Positions 10,165 through 20,447 of a stretch of 64,000 nucleotides of DNA are shown here, piece by piece. The stretch is from Isoetes taiwanensis (lineage: Eukaryota; Streptophyta; Lycopodiopsida; Isoetales; Isoetaceae), in NCBI GenBank assembly GCA_021234155.1, contig JAJEKV010000014.1:13876494-13940493 (forward strand), read 5' to 3'. The notes below the pieces were generated by a model. It had not been told where the DNA came from and did no database searches. It was given only the letters and a program-made list of their open reading frames with translations. The position numbers and the translations under genes were made by a program. Each line of letters begins with the position of its first letter. Positions within the stretch are counted from its first letter, which is position 1.

Positions 10165-11572
10165 CTCCTCCTTCATGTCACAAGGGTTTCCAATGCAAAG
10201 TCCAAGTCTAAATTTATTGAGTTTGTCTTCTTGCAGAGGTTTTGTGAGTAAATCTGCCATTTGATTATTGGTCGACACATATAAAACCTGTATCAATCCT
10301 TTCACGACTAAATCTCTAACAAAATGCATGTGTAGCTCAATGTGCTTTGTCCTTTCGTGCATTACTGGATTTTTTTGTCATAGCTATGCAACTCATGCTA
10401 TCACTATATATATGCACTGCATTATCCTGTATAATTCCAAGTTCAAGTAATAGATCCTTGAGCCACACTATTTCCTTTGCTACTAGAGATACTGCTGCAT
10501 ATTCTGCTTCGGCTGAAGACATTGCAACTGAGGATTGTTTTTTGCTTCGCCATGATATTGCAGCTTCTCCTACCATAGTGACATACCCAGAGGTGGATTT
10601 TCGAGAACTTAAGTCTCCTGCCCAATCTACATCAGCATAAGCCTTGAGCACTAAGCTAGGTTCTTTGCTCACTTTATAGTCCAATCCATGATTAAGAGTT
10701 CCTTTCAAATACCTAAGAACTCGTTTTGCTGCGAGCCAATGCGCCTGTCCTGGATTATTTAAAAACCGGCTTAAAAAATTAAATGCATATGTAATATCAG
10801 GACGGGTGCTATTAGCTACATAAAGCAAGCAGCCAATGAGCTCTCTGTATGGTACCTTTTCCATATATGCACTTTCATCACTTGTCCTAGGACACATTTC
10901 ATCTGATAGCTTAGCACCGACTACCATGGGCGTTTTCACAGAATTACAAGCTGTCATATTAAATCTTTCAAGCATATCTTGAATGTTTCTTGCTTGTGTA
11001 ATGGTCATCCTTCTATTTTTTCTATCCCTTTCAACTTCTAGACCAAGGAACAGCTTAAGCTCACCCAGGTCTGTCATCTTAAACTTTTGATTCAAAAAAG
11101 TTTTGCATCGATCTAAACAATTTGCATTGTTTGATGCCATTATTCAATCATCTACATAAAGAGCTATAATGCAAAAGCTATCTCCATCACGAAAAATGTA
11201 AAGATTACCATCAGACTTCAACTTTTCGAATCCTTGCTCCTTTAGATAGCTGTTTATGCATATATACCATTGTCTTGGAGCTTGCCTTAACCCATAGACT
11301 GCCTTTTTTAATTTCCATACCATATCTTCTCCTTGCTCAAACCCAGGAGCCTGCTTCATATATATTTCTTCATCAATATCTGCTTTCAAGAAAGCTGTGC
11401 TTACATCCATATGATGTAGCTCTAGGTCATTAGAATTTGCATATGCTAAAATAGCTCTTAAACTTGCAAGTTTTACAATGGGCGAAAAAGTCTCTTCATA
11501 GTCTATACCTTTTTTCTGAGAGAAGCCTTGTGCAACTAACCTGGCTTTATATTTTTGCATGCATCCATCTGG
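10159..11572 (-). pseudogene. Younger copia reverse transcriptase and RNase H, disrupted
   Basis: The part before the catalytic site (11,572-11,144) contains KARLVAQGF, DVSTAFLKADIDEEIYM and VYGLRQAPRQWY and ends at YVDD, the RT catalytic motif. A one-base deletion then creates a stop. The second part (11,140-10,337) has GELKLFLGLEV, the connection domain and RNase H (YADVDWAGD, SSAEAEYAAV, HIYSDSMSCI). The last piece (10,362-10,159) has HIELHMHFVRD and LLTKPL. The N-terminal end of the RT lies 12.3 kb away at 23,892, where the DNA transposon cut it within WIFKIKKG/PDG. Confidence 0.9.
10165..10174 (-). other. Polypurine tract of the younger copia
   Basis: GAAGGAGGAG on the minus strand, immediately before the 3' LTR, is the standard priming site for plus-strand DNA synthesis. 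The RNase H reading frame runs through it and stops inside the LTR. Confidence 0.8.
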
Positions 11573-11576
11573 ACCC

Positions 11577-11607
11577 AACCATCATCCAATTAAATTGGGA
11601 TTATGTC
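11577..11607 (+). repeat. Left terminal inverted repeat
   Basis: Matches the reverse complement of 23,857-23,887 at 29 of 31 positions by eye; shared core CAATTAAATTGGG. A half-site TCACGCCA of the internal palindrome lies just inside (about 11,617). The following 11,608-11,988 is AT-rich, with one short plus-strand ORF (11,711-11,917) I cannot support as a gene. Confidence 0.85.
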
Positions 11608-11988
11608 AACTCCAAAATCACGCCAACCTGCTATTGTCTTCTAGGGGGTTTTTGTTTTTTTTAATCTTTTTTTTTGGACTTCAAAAATAACATAAGGTTG
11701 CGATTCACGTGTGACTTTTCATATGCGAATTGAAATATGCAGAAATGAAGAGCAAGTTGCTAACATAGATGAGACAAATATTGCTTGCTCAATAGATGAT
11801 AATATTAGGTTTGATAATAACAAATTGCATTATTTGCGAGGCAATTCCAGACTCGAAATTATCGATACATGGCACAAATATCATACAAAAATATCATATA
11901 TTCCAATAAAACATTAAGGGATCAATCCATGTTTTTCCACGTATTTAACAAGGTGTGGTTCCATGTCGGCCGTTCTATCGGTTACGGA

Positions 11989-12537
11989 TCACGAATCTAA
12001 CACTTCACCCACCGTCATCCCCATAGCCAAATTATGCATAATAGACACAAACTTCACCAGAAAATCATCTGTCCCAAAGTTTTTTGGATCGTAAGATGGT
12101 GGATTCAGGGCCTGTGTTTGATTGTAGAAGCATTTGAGAGCATCATCATCCACTATTATTATATCATCCTTATTCTCGATACCAAGTTCGTCCATCATGT
12201 TACTCAAGTGTTTGATGAAGATAGGCTTGCCTGTTGGATCCTTGGGATTAGTGAACTTCACACATTTGTTCTGATCCCAAAGGGTCAACCAATTTCTACG
12301 CATTTCCCCGAGTGCCTCCAAAGTATCCTTGATGTTCCTTAGTTCCATGGATGACCAAATACCAACTCGAAATAACCTGAATGCCTCGTCTAGCATCTCC
12401 TTCAAGTGCGGCAGCGGATAGATCCACTTGGTGTTTGATTCTACTGGTGTCTGATGAAACTGTTCTCTAGCCACTTTATTTTTCGGAAAAGTCTTGCAAA
12501 GGACTCCGTTTAGGTCGAACACCACAACCTTCTTAGA
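11989..12537 (-). CDS. FCP1/NIF-like HAD phosphatase-fold protein, partial
   Basis: The 178-residue minus-strand frame begins KKVVVFDLNGVLC, the HAD motif I position. It continues with the NIF/FCP1 arrangement: PHLKEMLDEAFRLFRVGIWSS (motif II Ser region), FIKHLSNMMDELG (motif III Lys region), DIIIVDDDALKCF (motif IV acidic pair), and a C-terminal LVKFVSIMHNLA helix. Such enzymes remove phosphate from Ser, often on the Pol II C-terminal domain. Here motif I is DLNGVL instead of DxDxT, so the general-acid Asp is Asn and activity is doubtful. The N-terminus is missing; an AG acceptor just upstream (about 12,553) suggests this is a 3' exon. It may be a captured host gene fragment. Confidence 0.65.
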   Translation of the reverse strand, partial: SKKVVVFDLNGVLCKTFPKNKVAREQFHQTPVESNTKWIYPLPHLKEMLDEAFRLFRVGIWSSMELRNIKDTLEALGEMRRNWLTLWDQNKCVKFTNPKDPTGKPIFIKHLSNMMDELGIENKDDIIIVDDDALKCFYNQTQALNPPSYDPKNFGTDDFLVKFVSIMHNLAMGMTVGEVLDS

Positions 12538-13111
12538 AACGCAATGGAAGCTGAAACATCAAACATGTATCCGGTCGGCAAGATCACGATAACACAAACA
12601 ATACAAACGGCAGCCAAGCGTGATTTGAAATAGTCATAACCAAATCGGCGTCGGCGTGATTTAGTTTGACAACGAAAAATAATCAAAAGCACGGCTTGGT
12701 AGCGATTTAATTCAAAGGTAATACAAATTAAATCCGCGGCGTGGCGCTATTTCGTCGGCAAGGCCATACCTATCATCTTCGGTTTTATTTTGCCGTCATC
12801 ACGGCGTCATTCTCCCCCTCATACACCCTTAATCTTAGTCTTCTTACATTTGTTAGAATTGTTATTTTCTATTAGTTCCATTTAAAGTCCTTCACAAGCC
12901 CGACATTATTTTACTATTGATTTGGCAAACACTGAATCACTAGAGCCGCCTTACGTTGCCTTCATTTTAGGTTTCCACATCAATTATTTCATTGTTAACT
13001 TTGTGAATCTACTCTATTGTTGCTTGCATCACCCGCCAATGTGGGCAAGGATATTCCCTAAGTTAGCCGCCATCCGCGGTACTTTGAGCAACCAGTTTAG
13101 CGACTATTTGT
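12538..13111. other. Non-coding interval with GCGTG half-sites
   Basis: Contains CCAAGCGTG (12,614), GGCGTCGGCGTG (12,647-12,658) and related GGCGTGGCG sequences belonging to the transposon's palindrome family. No supported gene; a plus-strand ORF at 12,922-13,194 shows no recognisable domain. Confidence 0.4.
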
Positions 13112-13330
13112 TCATTCTTTGCTTTCCTTATCGGTACAGATTACTAGTTCCCTCTCCGGGAACAACGTCCACTTTTTCGGTTGGACAAGTCTGAGACTTT
13201 TGATTCTTGATGATTTCAGGTTGCCATAAGGGCCTTTAGGAGACTTGGCAAGCACATGCATGAGGAATGGTTCAAGAAAGTCTTTGGCACGCTCATCACT
13301 CACAAAGCGGTGACATCTTCTTGCACCCAT
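13112..13330 (-). CDS. Unrecognised short coding fragment
   Basis: A 72-codon frame, basic and rich in Lys/Arg (ERAKDFLEPFLMHVLAKSPKG). It lies in line with the other minus-strand fragments of the transposon and could be an exon of the same gene. I recognise no domain. The interval 13,331-13,940 downstream in coordinate has no supported feature beyond scattered short frames. Confidence 0.25.
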   Translation of the reverse strand: MGARRCHRFVSDERAKDFLEPFLMHVLAKSPKGPYGNLKSSRIKSLRLVQPKKWTLFPERELVICTDKESKE

Positions 13331-13940
13331 AAGAGCCTCTCGGGCAATATAACCTCAACATGAAGCTCCAAGCGGGTTGTATCAATTGGAGCAAATGTCT
13401 CGGCGAGTAAGCAGCCATAGGCGGGGAAATCCATTTTTATTTAAGGGGCCCTTCTCCTTAGTTTGTAGCTTCGTGCTTGATTTCCCCACTTAGGAGGGGT
13501 CCCATCCTCATCCTCTTTCTCATCTCATTACGTGATCCGATCCATTATGAAAGAATATAGTTCTTAAGTCGGATCATCTAGAAAAAACATTCCCATGCAC
13601 TTTGCTATTGTCACCCTTGGCCTTAGCAATATCATATTCCTCGTCGGCGGCATGGATATCATAATAAAGATCACATGTGCCATCTTCCGTTACGTTAGCG
13701 ACTCATTATCCTTAACATCATATATTAGGCATCCCTCCTAATAACTTTGAGGCACTCGGATCATGAGCGGCCGAGATGGTGCATCTTGAGATGTGACTCA
13801 CTGAAAGGACAAACGATGACAATAGTGAAGGACCTCTCGGTTGTCAATCCTATACAGGTAAAAAAAGCTCTTTGTAGTCCTACGGTTCATGCCCATATCT
13901 CCTCTCCCACCCCTGGTCCAACACAAAGAGTGATATATTT

Positions 13941-14779
13941 TTAAGGCCGAAAGTTGAATCGGCAAGAGACCTTTGTACCCAATGGGACCGAATCTTGGGC
14001 GATTATGTCGTCTTCTCCGATAATCTTCTTCACAAGGGCCACTTTTCTTCTCAACTCGGCCCGGTACCTTAGGGGTAGAGTCTCCTTATGTTTTGTATTT
14101 TTAGCCTTCCAATTCTTTAGGAAGTCCTTTGACCAGAATACAAACTTCTTGATGTCATCATTCTTGACCTTGTATTTGTCCGACAATCCAATTTCGGATA
14201 ATGCCACATCCCCGATAGCCTTTGTAACTTCGGCTCCTACGGTGACTTCATTATCGCATTACATCCTTTACATGGCTGCGGCACTCAGCGAAGGACATCC
14301 TATCCTTGGTGAAAGCACCCTTCTTGTATAAGACTTCCTTCTTTAAGCGGGTCTAAAACCCAAATGGTCTCCAGCGTCGTCTAGCCCCCCGAGTCTTTCT
14401 CATCTCTGTCACATTCAAGTCAAAGATGCTTACATCAACGGGGAGGCACCCTACCCATAGTATCGGCGGCTTCCCTTGTGCATAAAAGCGTCCCGAATTC
14501 ATTCCACTTGAGCCATCTTGCCTCCTTACAAAACACAATCTTATACGAGTCTGTTGGTCCTGACCTGCTGGATGAGCTTTCAGAAGGATCTGCAATGTCA
14601 TCACCACCTTTTTTCTTTGATTTTCTTGCAGTCTTCTTCTTCTCCTGTATAATTGTCTGCGACAGAGTCCGCTCCAGCAGCTTGAATGCCTCAGACTTTG
14701 ACCCGCCCTGTCTGGTGGGCAATGGGCAGCCATATTCCACCCACTTGTTGGCCAGTGGCGCGGTTGTTCAGCGTATGGA
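13941..14779 (-). pseudogene. Unrecognised transposon-borne protein, C-terminal part, frame-broken
   Basis: Protein-like composition runs through several frames: YGCPLP start, a Lys/Ser-rich linker (KKKTARKSKKKGG, SESSSSRSG), then KIVFCKEARWLKWNEFGTLL (14,740-14,435), DVSIFDLNVTEM, FTKDRMSFAECRSHVKDVM, and a final piece GLSDKYKVKNDDIKKFVFW (14,207-13,941). At least two frameshifts separate them. A good splice acceptor, TGTCTGTACTATTGCAG, precedes it at 14,780, so it probably joins the coding region at 15,107-16,372 across an intron. I do not recognise the family. Confidence 0.4.
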
Positions 14780-14821
14780 CTGCAATAGTACAGACATTGA
14801 ATCAGTATCATAGAATAGAAA

Positions 14822-15085
14822 CACGCCGGGCGTGATTTGAATAGAATTGATGAAGAGAAAAATCACGCCTGGCGTGAAATGAATAAAGTTACTAATGCAA
14901 TTCACGCCAGGCGTGCTTTCAAATCAAACCAATTCACGCCAGGCGTGTTTTCAAATCAATCAATTCCGCGCCCGGCGTGTTTTCAAATCAATTGGTTGAC
15001 TTGAAAACTGCGCTGGCGTGGAATCGATTGATTCAAAACTGCGCTGGCGTGAAATTGGTTTGATTTGAAAGCGCTGGCGTGAATA
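14822..15085. repeat. Array of CACGCC-W-GGCGTG palindromes
   Basis: Eight copies or part copies at 14,822, 14,864, 14,903, 14,935, 14,967, 15,009, 15,041 and 15,071, spaced 30-42 bp. The spacer is TTTCAAATCAAnCAATT. The first five carry the spacer in one orientation. After about 14,990 the spacers read in reverse complement, so the whole block is an imperfect inverted repeat. It lies in a candidate intron (donor AAAAG|GTAATC at about 15,107; acceptor at 14,780). Possible roles are transposase-binding sites or hairpin formation; these are inference. Confidence 0.85.
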
Positions 15086-15106
15086 CAATTTATGAAACCA
15101 GGTTGA

Positions 15107-16372
15107 TTACCTTTTGTATAGAAATGTCTTCCCCATTTCATTCAAAGTTGCACTAATCTCGGCCAAATCTGCGGGTGAAGTATTGGCATCAAGATCGACA
15201 CCTCCTATCACGCATAGTGATTGTAGAACACTTTTTGGCTGTTTGTTACTTTTTGCTGATGATGGCCTTTTGTGCCTCAACGGAATGCTGCCGTCGATGA
15301 TGACATATTTAATATCATCACTTGATAATAGCTCACGGGCGTTAGTCCACCACAAAGAGCTTGTTGAGATCATCATATCCCAAGGTAGCACATCCGGCGG
15401 CATAGGCATTTGACCTGGATTACTAATCATGCTCTGAACAATCTCCATGGCATGTCTTTGGATCATATCTCCTGCTAACATAAATGGAGCTTGGTGAACG
15501 GATGAGGACTTCACATGGATCATAAAAGTTTCCTTAAGACCCAATGGATAATGGTCGGTACTTATTCCACTTGTTCATGGCCTCTAGGCTGCGCCACTCT
15601 GTCTGTTCATTCTCAAAAGCGAAGCCTCCATGCCTTGACAAGCTGCCGGGTTGAACATTCTTCCCTAGATCTAGGACCCTTTTAGAAGCTTTCAAGTCAG
15701 CTAATTCCCTAACTTGCGCAAATAGTGACTTGGTGTGGGTTTAGTGAACATGCCTCTATACAATTTTGTAACCCCTTGGCAAATAGATATTGGCGTAAGC
15801 TGCTACATTGGTTGGCCAACCATACTTAAAACATGTCTCACCGTTCACATCTGCCTTCATGAGCGTATCCTTGTATCACGGTAGCTCTACGGTGAGTAAG
15901 TCTGGCGGATCTTTCTTACGCTTACGTGTAATCTCCAAGAGCAATTTGCGGTTGGTGTCATCCTCTTCCTCACAAGAGATTAGGATCCCTTGTTTGGCCA
16001 TCTTATGCGCTTCCTTTTTCCTCGAGAAGAGAGTTAAGTCGAGCTTGCCATTTGTCTTGGCAAGGTCAGCGTACCACTCGGCACCCTCGTCCATTTCCTC
16101 TTCGGGCGGCGGGGTCGATTGTTTGCTATAAGAATCGGCCCTTCATCATCTAAGGTGAGATCATATGGTGCTTGCATCTGGGTGCGTCGCCCTTGCTTTC
16201 TTGGCGGGATTAGAACCGAATTAGTAGGGGTTTTCTTCCTCTTGAGCCTTTGCAAATGAAGATGAGCACTTTTTAGAGTACTTTTCGAACAAGAGATCAC
16301 GCTTGGCGTGCATTTTAAACCTAAATTAGTACAAATCACGCTTGGCGTGTTGGTATCTCTATTATTGACCAT
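15107..16372 (-). pseudogene. Unrecognised transposon-borne protein, N-terminal part, frame-broken
   Basis: Minus-strand coding-like segments: a Lys/Arg-rich start (16,372-16,034), then EWYADLAKTNGKLDLTLFSR ... RKRKKDPPDLLTVELP (16,094-15,876). A stop follows, then FKYGWPTNVAAYANIYLP (about 15,830-15,780) and EWRSLEAMNKWNKYRP (about 15,600-15,550). The longest piece (15,544-15,107) contains FMIHVKSSSVHQAPFMLAGD. Frame changes and stops separate them. I recognise no domain. Its end coincides with a donor site before the palindrome array. Confidence 0.4.
16298..16349. repeat. Pair of CACGC-TT-GGCGTG palindromes
   Basis: CACGCTTGGCGTG at 16,298-16,310 and again at 16,337-16,349, a 39-bp spacing like that of the array at 14,822-15,085. 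It lies within or beside the start of the coding fragment above. Confidence 0.75.
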
Positions 16373-17567
16373 GCTATCGTTAACTTGAAACTAAATTATT
16401 TTGCATCCACATTTTAAGCTACATACCCTTCATGAATACATATTTCACACTATTTAACCTCATTGAACATTGCTATCTCCAAGCTGTCTAACACCGCTAT
16501 ATTCTATATATAAAAGCGAGCAAAATTATGTTCTCTGAGCGGACAATCGAGCATTAACGATGTTAATACTTAAAATTCATGCAAAGCATAATAACTCAAA
16601 CTCATGCAAAGCATATTAAGTGAAAGGAAATATCTCAAATTCATGCAAGCATAATACTCTCCACCACGATGTGTGATACGTGGCAAATTAAATACCTTGA
16701 ATAGGGTTACGTGTATTACGTATATTACGATCAACGTCCTCTGAAACTTGAGAAGAGCGGGTTTAGAGATTCCTCTTCCACCGCTTCCTCTGCCCGTCCT
16801 CTCGACCTCGATTAAACTTTAGAAGATCTCTCGGGTTAAGCCTAGTAGCAGTCGGAAGGTAAAACCGGATCTGGCCTTTCGGTACGCTTTCGAAGAAATA
16901 GCTTTTTCTACATGCGAGAAATAGAAATTTGAATTTCAAGAAAACACAAAATGCGGTTTTGAAATATTCTTGACACATACAAATAATAATGGCGAAGACC
17001 GTCCGTAGACTTCTTTCATTAAGTTTTTAAAATCCGCCAAATTTATCCCGCCTAAGCGTAGTTAACCTAATCTTTCTTCTAATTGAATTTTCCGACCTTG
17101 AGTTTCCATAAGCCTTGACTTCTCAAATCAACTTGGAGACTCAAATCAGCTTCTCAAGAATGGCTCTGAGAATGCGGTACTCATCTCATTCAATAGCTTG
17201 AACATTAATTTCCAATAGTAGGTGTCACGAATAGCAATTTTTCTGCGATTAATCGAAGATGAATGTTTCATGTTAACTACAAATCGAGAAAAGGAAAGTA
17301 GGATTATGCAAGATCGACTCCATCGATCCGATCAAGAATTGTCATGGAATTTCGCTCGGGGATAAGTATGTCCAGGAGTTCTGATGATTAAGCTTTAGCT
17401 GCTATGGATGAAGCTTTACCTCGCGACACACCCGGTGGGGATACGGTTGGAGAAAGTGTTGGAACATTTGTTGCATGGCCAAAAAAAGCTTAAAAAAGGT
17501 ATGTAACATGTATTACATTGTAGAAATATAGAAGTAGACAAAATTTGTTGTATTCATTGGAAAAAGA
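16373..17567. other. No gene seen
   Basis: AT-rich interval. CTCATGCAAAGCATA-type short repeats occur at 16,575-16,660, and a minus-strand ORF at 16,763-16,978 has no recognisable content. No palindrome of the CACGCC family is seen here. Confidence 0.4.
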
Positions 17568-17873
17568 TTACAATTGTATATAATCTGGATAAACCGATAA
17601 ACCGGACAAAATCCCGGACCTCTTTTTCAAGCCCGGTCTCTTGGTAGGCTGGGCTATCGATCTCCCATTTGCATTGCAGGGGCATAGTGAATTCTTACGG
17701 TAAAACCCGGCAAAAACACCGGGCTCTAGCTCTACCACCCCCCTTTGCTCCACCTCCACCTCCTGCTCCTCCTCCTGCTCCACCTCCTGCTCCATTGGTT
17801 GAACCTCCAATGCATCATTATAAGCGCTGCTGCGGTAGTGGTTCCATTGGTTGAGCCATCTCCATTGCATCAT
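17568..17873 (-). CDS. Low-complexity Glu/Gln/Val-rich ORF, doubtful
   Basis: A 101-codon frame with a stretch of EQEVEQEEEQEVEVEQ produced by a CTC/CAC-type DNA repeat. A roughly 67-bp tandem duplication (TGCATCATTATA ... CATTGGTTGAG) forms its N-terminal end. It may be a repeat artefact rather than a gene. Confidence 0.2.
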   Translation of the reverse strand: MMQWRWLNQWNHYRSSAYNDALEVQPMEQEVEQEEEQEVEVEQRGVVELEPGVFAGFYRKNSLCPCNANGRSIAQPTKRPGLKKRSGILSGLSVYPDYIQL

Positions 17874-18961
17874 TATACCTTTTTGTGGTAGTGGTTAGTG
17901 TTGGGGCATCCGGGCATAGAGGCTAACCACTAAGAAACGCGGCTCCTCATTTTGAATCTCGGTGGCGGATCACGAGATTCACTCTCGATCAATGCATGTC
18001 TTGCATTCTCGAAGTGATTAGATAAGAGGCGAGCCTCCGATGCGATTGCAAGGGCCCCGAGCCCAGATCTATCATTGCCTGCGGCTCTGCTTTGCCATCA
18101 TCATTACTTGATCCAAGTACTCGGGGGGTTGCAAGGCCCGGTGCTCGGCCGAACTGGTGCTTTCGGCTGCCGGTTCAACCGGTTGGAGATTGGAGCCCGG
18201 CTGGAGGCTGGGGGCGTGTGATTGCTGGCCCAAATGTAATTCCAATCCATCTTAAGTCATCAACCGGGTGATTAATGTAACGGCATCTATCAATAGGAAG
18301 TGGCGAATTGTCGGTATTCCGCGCTTTGGCGTGTTATATTTCTTTATTTATAAACTTAGAAACTAAGAACCGCCCGTGTTTAAGCGTAAAAGTTGAAAGT
18401 AGGGATACAATTGTTTGCACGCTCGGTGTAAAAAGCGCTATATAGGAAAAACTATACACTTTCGGCGTGCATTCGATAACCCAGCGTGTAAATAATTGCA
18501 CGGCCTTTATCTATTTACTTATCTATCTGTACAGGTTTTTTTCCCTCCTGCTTGAATGCACTTGCCGGCGTGTATTCATGTTGAAGGCTAAGATTACCCT
18601 AAAACACGCTTAGCGTGTTTCAAATATTATCTTTCAGATTTTTCTAATGCTTTCTACTACACATTCATAATAGAAACTTGCATGCAATAGCATGATTAAT
18701 TCAGGAAGAGAAACTCAAGAATTTACTCGAAACAAAAAGAAGCAGATGAAGTTTATAAAAAACTATTCTGGTTTTCATAAACATCATCTGCTTCCTCTGC
18801 CTCGAGCAAATGCAAAAGCTTGTCTTCTTGGATTAAACCTGCCATTGAGATGCAACTTAAAACTAAATGAAAACTAACCTTGAGTTATGAGGCTGGAAGG
18901 ATTCGAAGAACGGAGGACTATGCTTGTGGTTTTAATTCCGAGGCTTTTCGATTCGCAGACC
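17874..18961. other. Interval with scattered GCGTG palindromes
   Basis: Holds CGCGCTTTGGCGTG (18,320-18,333), CAGCGTG (18,482), GCCGGCGTG (about 18,564) and CACGCTTAGCGTG (18,605-18,617). A short plus-strand ORF (18,692-18,877) is not convincing. No other feature is seen. Confidence 0.5.
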
Positions 18962-19147
18962 TTAGTCCTCTGCTTTTGGTTTTAATTCTGAGTCTCCGAT
19001 TTCCTCTGCTACAGATGCTACAGAACAAAAGGCGGAGTCTTTTAGTAAGTTAGGAATTGCCGAAACCAAACATCTAACATTGATGAATATAAATCTGCTC
19101 ACCAAGATTTGGGACCGGCGGATCAAACCACAATGAAGAAAGCCCAA
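18962..19147 (-). CDS. Short ORF downstream of a TATA promoter, unrecognised
   Basis: A 61-codon frame ending EEIGDSELKPKAED. It begins about 55 bp after a TATA box (19,202-19,211) whose upstream region resembles the one before the acidic-protein gene at 19,934-20,329. A splice-like TGCAG is absent. No domain is recognised; the promoter match is the main support. Confidence 0.3.
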   Translation of the reverse strand: MGFLHCGLIRRSQILVSRFIFINVRCLVSAIPNLLKDSAFCSVASVAEEIGDSELKPKAED

Positions 19148-19201
19148 CCTTAAATCGTATGAAGGAAGGAAGAAAATGTAGGAACTTTGAGGCGTAAAAT
19201 G

Positions 19202-19275
19202 GATTTATATAGGCACAATTAGAAAAAAAGTTAAGCGTGAATAATTGATTGCTTGAATTAACACGCTTTGGCGTC
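19202..19275 (-). promoter_or_regulatory. TATA promoter with GCGTG palindrome, copy 2
   Basis: Minus strand order: ACGCCAAAGCGTG, then AATTATTCACGCTTAAC, an AT-rich spacer, then CTATATAAATCC. The same order and spacing occur at 20,382-20,447. The shared arrangement suggests duplicated, co-regulated promoters. Confidence 0.55.
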
Positions 19276-19933
19276 TGGTCTTCCCTTGAGACATGACATG
19301 TATATGGTATATATGGAGAATATTGCATTTCATGCAATAAATTCTCCATGACATTTTATTCCATTTATTGCATTGAAAAAATAGAATTTAGAAATTTTAT
19401 ATAGGCTACATTAAAAATGATTTTAAAGGCAAAATTATGAAGGCTAAAAAATGACTTGTAAGGTTGGGGGAATTGTTTTAGGTCATTATAGGAAAATTTC
19501 CTATAGTTCTTGTGACGAATCGGAGATTTCTCATGTGGTTGATTTATAGTGTTCGAGAGACTTTGTTGAGACAAAATTTGCAGATACAAAATTCTAGAGA
19601 CAAAAATTTTAGAGAAAAACACTTGGAGCCAAAATAATTGGAGAATACTGAGTTTGATTTTATCCAAAAAATTTATGTCTGAAAAAAAGCTGTTTGAAGA
19701 AAAAACTGTTTGAAGACAAAGTTTATGAAGAAAATAGTTTGATTTCATTAAAAGCAGTTGTATGTCTGAGATGCCCGAAGGCTTAGAAGCGATTGCCGAA
19801 GGCTTTTCACACAATTCTGAGAAAAAAAATTGCGGGAGGCGTGTCCAAAACTTCAGTAAGAATGGAAACAAAAAATGGGCATAGGGATGCATCACTCTTC
19901 TTCCACGCGCAACAAAGAAGAAAAAGAAATGTG

Positions 19934-20329
19934 TTAGACAAGAAAGAAAGGTGCAAAAACAAAAAACAAAAAACAAAAAGAAATCACATGCAAACCTGGT
20001 TCATCTCTTAACCACTCCAAAAATTGGTCGAATTGTCGACCTTCCTCCTCCTCCTCCTCCTCCTCCTCCTCCTCCTCCTCCTCCTCCTCAGAGATTTCAT
20101 TCTCTCCCCCCAACTCCTCCTCTTCCTCCTCTTCCTCCTCTTCAGAATCAGAGGAATCAGAGGAGCTCAACTCCTCCTCTTCAAAATCAGCATCATCCTC
20201 TGAATCGGAATCAGAGGAGAATTGGGCAAGGAAATCGATGAGCGGGGGGAAGAGAGGGGGTTCTTCAACCCGACGTCTCTTTGACGAGACCTCGGGTTCT
20301 TCATGAAGCGCTGAGGCTGAACGCTTCAT
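19934..20329 (-). CDS. Acidic nuclear-type protein (Glu-run), first exon
   Basis: The ORF starts ATG at 20,329. It carries a basic nuclear-localisation-like SSKRRRVEE (residues about 15-23), a hydrophobic PLIDFLAQF, then Ser/Asp/Glu-rich sequence with uninterrupted Glu runs encoded by a (CTC)n tract at 20,041-20,090, then FDQFLEWLRDEPG. A donor-like CCAG|GTTTGC at about 20,000 suggests the exon ends there. A TATA box lies 53-62 bp upstream. Such acidic tails occur in chromatin or histone-binding proteins; the function here is unknown. It lies inside the DNA transposon. Confidence 0.5.
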   Translation of the reverse strand: MKRSASALHEEPEVSSKRRRVEEPPLFPPLIDFLAQFSSDSDSEDDADFEEEELSSSDSSDSEEEEEEEEEELGGENEISEEEEEEEEEEEEEEEEGRQFDQFLEWLRDEPGLHVISFCFLFFVFAPFFLV

Positions 20330-20381
20330 GGCGGGCAGAAAAAAAAAATTGGGACAGAATGGTCTTGAGAGCGTGAACCGG

Positions 20382-20447
20382 ATTTATATAGGGTTAATTA
20401 GCTCTTAGCGTGAATAATTTATTGCCTCAAATAACACGCCAGGCGTA
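20382..20447 (-). promoter_or_regulatory. TATA promoter with GCGTG palindrome, copy 1
   Basis: On the minus strand: ACGCCTGGCGTG, AATTATTCACGCTAAG, then CCCTATATAAATCC 53-62 bp before the ATG at 20,329. It shares motif order and spacing with 19,202-19,275. The palindrome is the same family as the array at 14,822-15,085. Confidence 0.6.

Noticed and set aside
12922-13194. Plus-strand ORF inside the DNA transposon
   Set aside because: Random-looking composition and opposite to the coding-like fragments around it.
14822-15085. CRISPR array
   Set aside because: Repeats are short palindromes with similar AT-rich spacers in eukaryotic transposon DNA; no cas genes are present.
19951-20241. Plus-strand Pro-rich ORF with long Pro run
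   Set aside because: It is the antisense shadow of the Glu-run in the acidic protein; the promoter and start codon support the minus strand.
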